Origin: Olivibacter jilunii
Lineage (GTDB): Bacteria > Bacteroidota > Bacteroidia > Sphingobacteriales > Sphingobacteriaceae
Length of the DNA stretch: 64,000 nucleotides
Assembly: GCF_900607235.1 (NCBI RefSeq)
Contig: NZ_LR027848.1
Span: 1,043,241-1,107,240 of the forward strand
Reading direction: 5' to 3'
The translations under genes were made by a program, and so were the position numbers. Of the stretch, positions 59,191 to 64,000 are shown in pieces. Position 1 is the first letter of the stretch; each line of letters begins with the position of its first letter. The notes beneath the pieces are model-generated. The model worked only from the letters and a program-made list of their open reading frames with translations. It did no database searches and was not told the origin of the DNA.

Positions 59191-59680
59191 TTTCTTCGTA
59201 GGTTGGTCCGTAAAGGCCTGGCACCTTATTGCCGGTGGCACGAAGATAAACAATCAATTCGCCACGGTGATGATAAATATGATTAAAAAGAAAATTTCGC
59301 GCTACAATACCTCGCGGCATCGGTCCAAGTACCGTACGTTCGCCCACTTTCATGGTCCACGGGTCTTGCAAGTTTTCTTCCTTTATCGACTTCAATGCCG
59401 CCCGTGCCCTTTCCACATTTTCTTCAAAAAGTTCAATAGTTGCTTTGATATCAACCGCCTCTCCGCGTTCAAGGTGATCTGCCGCTAAGTCGTACACATC
59501 TTGTGTAAGTGTACCCACATACCAGTAATATATGGTAGCGATATGTTGCGCGAGCTCGCCCATTGTCCATGAAATGGTAGAAGGTTTGTAATTAATATCT
59601 CTTTCCGGTACAGCTTGTAATAGTTTTCTAGTACTGTTTACTTCGTATTCAAATTCAGCAATTAGGGATTCTAGTATCAT
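59177..59680 (-). CDS. DinB-family protein
   Basis: A 167-residue four-helix-bundle protein. The three metal-ligand histidines of the DinB/YfiT fold are visible as ELAQHIATIYYWY (about residue 46) and FNHIYHHRGELIVYLR (about 132-146, two His). SWTMGELAQH and KVPGLYGPTYEEM are family landmarks. Members include thiol transferases and stress proteins. Most are uncharacterised. It is divergent from the acetyltransferase gene. Confidence 0.9.
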   Translation of the reverse strand: MILESLIAEFEYEVNSTRKLLQAVPERDINYKPSTISWTMGELAQHIATIYYWYVGTLTQDVYDLAADHLERGEAVDIKATIELFEENVERARAALKSIKEENLQDPWTMKVGERTVLGPMPRGIVARNFLFNHIYHHRGELIVYLRATGNKVPGLYGPTYEEMTGR

Positions 59681-59695
59681 AATCGGTTGTTTTCA

Positions 59696-59703
59696 CAAAC
59701 TTA
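59696..59703 (-). promoter_or_regulatory. -7 element of the DinB gene
   Basis: Read on the minus strand this is TAAGTTTG, a match to TAnnTTTG 16 bp before the DinB ATG. The divergent acetyltransferase gene has no clear element in the 58-bp gap. Confidence 0.5.
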
Positions 59704-59738
59704 ACTAAATTGCATTTTTTTTACAAGTCTTATTCTGG

Positions 59739-60281
59739 ATGACAAGGCACTTTAAAGTTAGAGAGGCGCGTGAAGGAGACGTCGCTCAATTGGCAGAGGG
59801 TTTTTACGCATTTGAGGTTCGGTCCGTTTTTATTGAACCCTTTGACGGATCTGATCTCATAGAAAGTACGCTTGCTGTTCCGTACGAAAAAATATATGAT
59901 TTTGATGCAACCTCTTTAAAAGAGCATATCGGTAATGCCGAGGCTGCCTTATTTGTTGTTGATGATCTCGATTTTAGACCAAGAGGCTACATTGCTGTTT
60001 CCCACTTTTGGAATGGCTATGCTTCCATCGATGATCTCGCGGTTGATCTAAGTCTGCGTCGTTTAGGCGCGGCAAAATTGTTGATGAATGCCGCGGCTAA
60101 TTGGGCACAACAAGAAGGGTTGGCAGGACTACGCTTGGAGACGCAAAACAATAATGTTGCCGCTTGTAAATTCTACAAGCAGTACGGGTTTATCCTCGGA
60201 GGCTATGATCAGTACCTGTATAGCGGTATCCAAACAGAAAAAGCAGAAACTGCACTCTTTTGGTATCTCCGTTTTCTATGA
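59739..60281 (+). CDS. GNAT acetyltransferase, streptothricin-acetyltransferase-like
   Basis: A 180-residue GNAT enzyme. The second half follows the streptothricin acetyltransferase pattern: YASIDDLAVDLSLRRLGAAKLL (acetyl-CoA loop R-R-L-G-A-A), GLRLETQNNNVAACKFYKQYGF and LYSGIQ, ending ALFWYLRF. The ETQNNN-ACKFY and FWYLRF segments are the ones I recall from Sat-type enzymes. The protein probably acetylates streptothricin-class antibiotics or a related amine. Activity is unproven; a housekeeping GNAT with similar fold is possible. Confidence 0.85.
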   Translation: MTRHFKVREAREGDVAQLAEGFYAFEVRSVFIEPFDGSDLIESTLAVPYEKIYDFDATSLKEHIGNAEAALFVVDDLDFRPRGYIAVSHFWNGYASIDDLAVDLSLRRLGAAKLLMNAAANWAQQEGLAGLRLETQNNNVAACKFYKQYGFILGGYDQYLYSGIQTEKAETALFWYLRFL

Positions 60282-60479
60282 GGGCTAAGCCATTAACGCC
60301 ATAAAAGACAGAATCCTAATTCGGTTCACGACAAGAAAGACTGTTTACCCCCTTAAACTGGTTGAACACCGTATCAGCTCGATACTTGAGCCGTCCAGAC
60401 AAGTAAATTGAGCCGTAAGAGAAAGCAATCTCGGCGCAAAAAAACGGACCTTTATACCGTTAATCATAAAATAGCAGCA

Positions 60480-61451
60480 ATGGCAACAATAACAAAGATA
60501 ACCTTAGGTAAAAATGGACCACTTGTGTCCAAGCTCGGACTAGGATGTATGCGCATGTCGCCTGTTTGGGGAGGACAGGTGAACGATGAAAAGGAAAGCA
60601 TCGCTACCATTCAAATGGCCTTAGACAATGGTATTAATTTTTTGAACACAGGCGACTTTTACGGTAGTGGTCACAACGAATTATTAGTAGGTAAAGCCAT
60701 TAAGAATAGACGCGATGAGGCTTTCATAAGCGTCAAGTTTGGTGCGATCTTTTATGGAGGCCAATGGATTGGGCTCGACTTACGCCCCATAGCCATCAAA
60801 AATTTCATAAATTATTCTTTAGTTAGGTTGGGAATAGATACCATCGATCTTTATCAACCCTGTAGAATGGATAACAGTGTTCCGGTAGAAGATATTATAG
60901 GAACTATTGCAGACCTGATTAAAGAAGGAAAGGTACGTCACCTCGGTGTCTCAGAAATAACGGCCGAACAACTACGAAAAGCGAATAGTGTTTACCCGGT
61001 GTCGGCATTGGAAATAGGTTATTCATTGGCTGACCGTCAAATCGAGCATGATCTGCTTCCCACTGCTAAAGAGCTAGGTATAGGTGTAGTAGCCTTTGCC
61101 AATACGGCCGAAGGTTTACTCACCGGTGAAATGAAAGCGCCGCTTCCGGCCGATAGCTACCAAAATCACTTCGCGCGTTTTCAAGGAGAGAATCTGATTA
61201 GGAATCTGGAAAAAGTCGAATTTTTAAAGCAAATGGCGAAAGAAAAAGAATGCACGCCAACGCAGCTAGCCATTGCTTGGGTAAATAAGCAAGGTGATCA
61301 TGTAATGCCATTGGTAAGCATGAGCAGGAGATCCCGGCTACCGGAGAATATGCAAGCGATGGAAATAAACTTCACGGCAGAGGAGATGAACGCCCTCAAT
61401 ACACATTTTTCACCCAATGCAATACTCGGTGGTACTTATTTACAGCGCTAA
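60480..61451 (+). CDS. Aldo/keto reductase with altered catalytic tetrad
   Basis: A 323-residue NADPH-dependent TIM barrel from ATG 60480 (MATITKITLGKNGPLVSKLGLGCMRM); a TTG start at 60408 would add 24 residues. Tetrad Y61 (DFYGSGHNE) and K86 (ISVKFG) are present. The usual Asp of FDTA reads N56 (FLNTG), and the His of the YQHRVD motif reads C128 (LYQPCRMD). The C-terminal CTPTQLAIAWVNKQGDHVMPLVSMSRRSRLPENMQAM region is the cofactor end. It is 42 bp before an AraC gene that may control it. Confidence 0.85.
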   Translation: MATITKITLGKNGPLVSKLGLGCMRMSPVWGGQVNDEKESIATIQMALDNGINFLNTGDFYGSGHNELLVGKAIKNRRDEAFISVKFGAIFYGGQWIGLDLRPIAIKNFINYSLVRLGIDTIDLYQPCRMDNSVPVEDIIGTIADLIKEGKVRHLGVSEITAEQLRKANSVYPVSALEIGYSLADRQIEHDLLPTAKELGIGVVAFANTAEGLLTGEMKAPLPADSYQNHFARFQGENLIRNLEKVEFLKQMAKEKECTPTQLAIAWVNKQGDHVMPLVSMSRRSRLPENMQAMEINFTAEEMNALNTHFSPNAILGGTYLQR

Positions 61452-61493
61452 TCGGACTACGCATAAATTCTGTCTGTTTTATATCTTTACATC

Positions 61494-62306
61494 ATGACGA
61501 GTCCAACCGAAATAGTCCCTGGAGTAATTTTTTTTTCCTATCTTTCAAGTAAGAGGAAGGAAAAAGGAGCATTCTTGGGGCACAACATCTTGGTGTTGCT
61601 AGTTTCAGGCTATTTCACGTTGGAAACTGCGGATCAAAAAATTTCAATGAGTCGCGGTCAGATGTTATTAATGCGAAAAAATCAGCTGGGAGAGATTACT
61701 AAAACGCCCTTGGAGAATGAGGACTATCAGACGATTGTTATAAGCCTGCAAGAAGATTTGTTACGGCAGATTGCGCTTGAAGAGCAAATTGAGATAGGAC
61801 AAAAATATGCCGGACCTTCCAATATTCTCATCCCTGAAAACGATTTTTTAGCGGCCTTTTTTCAATCCATTATTCCCTATATTCGTCATCCTGAGGAAAA
61901 AATAATCAATACGTTAGGCTTGTTAAAAGTAAAAGAGGTCGTATATCTGTTGCTTAATACCATGCCTCAGCTCAAAGAATTTTTGTTCGATTTTTCTGAG
62001 CCCTATAAGATCGATTTGGAAAAATTTATGTTGAATAATTTTCATTATAACATTCCTATTGAAAAATTTGCCGGGCTTACAGGAAGAAGCCTGGCTAGTT
62101 TCAAGCGTGATTTCCATAAGATATTCGGCATGGCACCTCGCCATTGGCTGCAAGAAAGAAGACTGGCCGAAGCCCGACATCTTATAGAAAGAAAGAACAA
62201 GAAGCCCTCTGCCATCTACCTTGATCTCGGATTTGAAAGTCTTTCACATTTTTCACACGCTTTTAAGAAGAAATTCGGCAAAGCACCCACTGAGTGGGTG
62301 CTCTAA
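61494..62306 (+). CDS. AraC family regulator
   Basis: A 270-residue regulator. The N-terminal cupin-like part contains GHNILVLLVSGYFTLETADQKISMSRGQMLLMRKNQLGEI. The C-terminal HTH pair comprises IPIEKFAGLTGRSLASFKRDFHKIFGMAPRHWLQERRL and AIYLDLGFESLSHFSHAFKKKFGKAPTEW. It lies 42 bp after the aldo/keto reductase gene, a common AraC-AKR pair in Bacteroidota. A near -7 box TATCTTTA lies about 10 bp before the start. Confidence 0.88.
   Translation: MTSPTEIVPGVIFFSYLSSKRKEKGAFLGHNILVLLVSGYFTLETADQKISMSRGQMLLMRKNQLGEITKTPLENEDYQTIVISLQEDLLRQIALEEQIEIGQKYAGPSNILIPENDFLAAFFQSIIPYIRHPEEKIINTLGLLKVKEVVYLLLNTMPQLKEFLFDFSEPYKIDLEKFMLNNFHYNIPIEKFAGLTGRSLASFKRDFHKIFGMAPRHWLQERRLAEARHLIERKNKKPSAIYLDLGFESLSHFSHAFKKKFGKAPTEWVL
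62282..62302. terminator. Stem-loop at AraC 3' end
   Basis: A 10-bp palindrome AGCACCCACT/AGTGGGTGCT around one G, overlapping the last AraC codons and followed by CTAAAAGTTTTCG. Sterics leave about an 8-bp stem with a 5-nt loop. The T-tract is short, so termination is likely weak. Confidence 0.45.
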
Positions 62307-62334
62307 AAGTTTTCGAGCTTAGTAGAGAGTTCGA

Positions 62335-63453
62335 CTATTTTGTGCCTTTTTCCAGTAGCGCAGCTGCACACCAAAGGTAAGGTGCTTGCCCATGAAGATC
62401 TCCTGCATTTCGCGGACGGTCGTGATAATACTGTTTGTCATTCTTTTTGCCGGTACCGATGCAAACCTCGGTTACATTATTACGCTGGTCAATGTAAGGA
62501 ACCATCGCCAGCCACGCTTTGCGTGCAGCTGGAGCGTAGGATGCCGCATCCAACCACCCTTCCTTCACACCAACAATAAAAGCGTAAGCGAACATCCCTG
62601 TTCCTGAGGTTTCCGGCCAGAAATCAGGTTCATCAATAAGCTGGTTCCACATACCACTTTCCCCCTGATAATTTTTCAAACTCTTCATCATTGTCAAATA
62701 ACCTTCCATAATACGTGATCGATCTGGATGGTCTAAAGGTAATAACCTTAACAGATTTGGCATTCCTACTGCCATCCATCCGGCGCCTCTCGCCCAATAA
62801 TAGGGGACGTCAGGAGCGTGGTAGAAAAGGCCATTGGGACGCTGTAACTCATTTAAATAAAGTACCATTTCCTTTGCCGCTCGATCCAGGTATTTACGAT
62901 CACCCGTCACTTTATATGCTTCACTTTGTACAACCGTAATCATATACATATCGTCAATCCAAAGACGTGTCTGCCAGGAGTACCCCTTATCTGCCCAGGC
63001 TTTTTCCTCTGCTTTAGCATTTGTTGGCACATTCCATTGCGAATCAGCATAGGCCAGTCCTAAAGTTTTATAGCGCTCTTCTTTTGTTATCTGATAAAGC
63101 TTGAGTGCGAGACTTCCAAACATATTATAATCCACATGGTTCATGGGAGGCAATAATACCCTTTCTGTTGTAAAAAAAGGTTCAAATTTTTCCTGCAGGA
63201 GTTTAATAAGCTTTTGGTCATTAGTTTTTACAGCATAGTCCAAAGCGCCATTCCAGGTGCATACCTCTGCATAATGGATAAACCGCCCGGCATATAGCTC
63301 ATGCCTCCCATCTATAAAATGATAAGCCAATCGTTTACCAACTTCCGTCGGCATTGATCCTTTCGGAAAGTTGGTCAACACATTTTGCGCCAATAAGATT
63401 TGAAACGAACATACTGTTAGTAATAACAAAAATGGTTTTTTTAAATACTTCAT
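62335..63453 (-). CDS. Secreted glycoside hydrolase family 88/105 (unsaturated uronyl hydrolase)
   Basis: A 372-residue protein with a signal peptide (about 1-22, ending FQILLAQ) and an alpha/alpha-barrel. Family landmarks are WIDDMYMITVVQSEAYKVTGDRKYLDRA, NGLFYHAPDVPYYWARGAGWMAVGM, FWPETSGTGMFAYAFIVG, CIGTGKKNDKQYYHDRP and GDLHGQAPYLWCAAALL. GH105 and GH88 enzymes remove the unsaturated uronic residue left by polysaccharide lyases, from rhamnogalacturonan, ulvan or glycosaminoglycans. It is read in the same direction as the sulfatase upstream, and both belong to a sulfated-polyuronide locus that continues beyond the window. Confidence 0.88.
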   Translation of the reverse strand: MKYLKKPFLLLLTVCSFQILLAQNVLTNFPKGSMPTEVGKRLAYHFIDGRHELYAGRFIHYAEVCTWNGALDYAVKTNDQKLIKLLQEKFEPFFTTERVLLPPMNHVDYNMFGSLALKLYQITKEERYKTLGLAYADSQWNVPTNAKAEEKAWADKGYSWQTRLWIDDMYMITVVQSEAYKVTGDRKYLDRAAKEMVLYLNELQRPNGLFYHAPDVPYYWARGAGWMAVGMPNLLRLLPLDHPDRSRIMEGYLTMMKSLKNYQGESGMWNQLIDEPDFWPETSGTGMFAYAFIVGVKEGWLDAASYAPAARKAWLAMVPYIDQRNNVTEVCIGTGKKNDKQYYHDRPRNAGDLHGQAPYLWCAAALLEKGTK

Positions 63454-63520
63454 TGAATGGTTTTTTAATTATGAGAAAATTTAAGTTTTTTTGAAAGCAT
63501 GATTAAAAATAATCGTTTTG

Positions 63521-64000
63521 CTATCTGAGATCCTTTTCAAGTATAGGACCGGATCGGTTTATGGTATCGGCTTCGTTCCGTTCACCTGGCTTCTCTCTTT
63601 TCTTCCACGCTCCCGGAAGTCGTTTTCCTTCCACATCGTCCCGATCCGGTGTAGGGTTTTGAGGCTTCGAATCACCGGTCTCTACGATCCATTCATCAAG
63701 AACCTTTCGCAGATAAGCTAGTATCTTCTGATTACTGCCCACCTCTGCCACATTGGTAAACTGAAAGGTATCTCCGGATAGGTTATAGAGTTCTTCTGGC
63801 TTTCGCGGCTTCAGGAAAACATCTTCCTGTGCTGCATTGGTCAAGCCTCTCTCATAAGCTTCCCAAAGTTCTTTGCCTGCCGGGAACATCTTCGTTGATT
63901 CACCGGCAAGGTTCTGCCTTTCAGGGAAGCCATTTCGGATATATACCCAATCCTTATAGCGAACCATGCGTTCGTAACCTTGAAACACGTGCCAGTTATG
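63521..64000 (-). CDS. Sulfatase C-terminal part, truncated by the right edge
   Basis: The frame is open to the right edge, so only the last 159 codons are seen. The visible part, VRYKDWVYIRNGFPERQNLAGES and PEELYNLSGDTFQFTNVAEV, is the C-terminal subdomain of S1-family sulfatases (N-sulfoglucosamine sulfohydrolase-like). The tail is rich in charged residues (DRDDVEGKRLPGAWKKREKPGE). The catalytic CxPSR part lies outside the window. A GH105 gene lies 67 bp downstream on the same strand, so both are probably cotranscribed. Confidence 0.8.
   Translation of the reverse strand, partial: HNWHVFQGYERMVRYKDWVYIRNGFPERQNLAGESTKMFPAGKELWEAYERGLTNAAQEDVFLKPRKPEELYNLSGDTFQFTNVAEVGSNQKILAYLRKVLDEWIVETGDSKPQNPTPDRDDVEGKRLPGAWKKREKPGERNEADTINRSGPILEKDLR

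Noticed and set aside
1-64000. CRISPR arrays, tRNA or rRNA genes, insertion sequences, integrases, toxin-antitoxin or defence systems
   Set aside because: None was seen by eye on either strand. The lone vsr is repair-related and not evidence of a restriction system by itself.

Overview
The window is chromosomal DNA of a Bacteroidota bacterium, most likely family Sphingobacteriaceae. Two SusC/SusD pairs, a hybrid two-component sensor with an AraC output domain, a FecI/FecR pair, LytTR and AraC regulators, and a SYLF protein all point there, as do several promoter elements of the Bacteroidota form TAnnTTTG. No rRNA, tRNA, CRISPR array, transposase or phage module was recognised. Both ends cut through genes.

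Left part (1-9.7 kb): a partial Xaa-Pro aminopeptidase points away from an AraC regulator and four genes that make up a complete trans-4-hydroxy-L-proline route to 2-oxoglutarate (deaminase, semialdehyde dehydrogenase, 2-epimerase, FAD dehydrogenase). A histone-H1-like small gene, a SYLF protein and a second AraC gene follow on the minus strand.

9.9-20.2 kb: a tightly packed operon holds an iron-type alcohol dehydrogenase, a DHDPS-family lyase, a PdxA homologue, a DUF1537 four-carbon acid kinase and a sodium:solute symporter. It looks like sugar-acid catabolism with two more enzymes than the known threonate/erythronate routes need. A 1356-residue hybrid two-component regulator follows.

20.2-29.3 kb: a convergent intergenic region carries five GTGGA copies at exact 11-bp spacing. 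A small Lys-rich secreted protein and a classical two-component system lie on the minus strand, and a minimal beta-glucan-type locus (SusC, SusD, GH16) on the plus strand.

29.5-41.2 kb: an ABC-F ATPase with a possible leader peptide, a quinone-reductase/HxlR divergent pair, then sigma factor, FecR, STN-containing SusC, SusD and a secreted phosphodiesterase-alkaline phosphatase fusion, read as a phosphate-ester scavenging locus.

41.2-64 kb: an FtsX-type permease with a LytTR two-component system, a lone vsr endonuclease beside a decayed gene, an ArsR/SRPBCC/DoxX operon with a clear promoter-overlapping operator, a NIPSNAP protein and an arylsulfatase. Beyond these lie a TIGR00027-type methyltransferase convergent with a Bcr/CflA-type efflux pump, small regulators, a nitronate monooxygenase, DinB, a streptothricin-acetyltransferase-like GNAT protein, an aldo/keto reductase, two further AraC regulators, and the edge of a GH105/sulfatase polysaccharide locus. 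All functions are read from sequence motifs and gene context; no searches were run.
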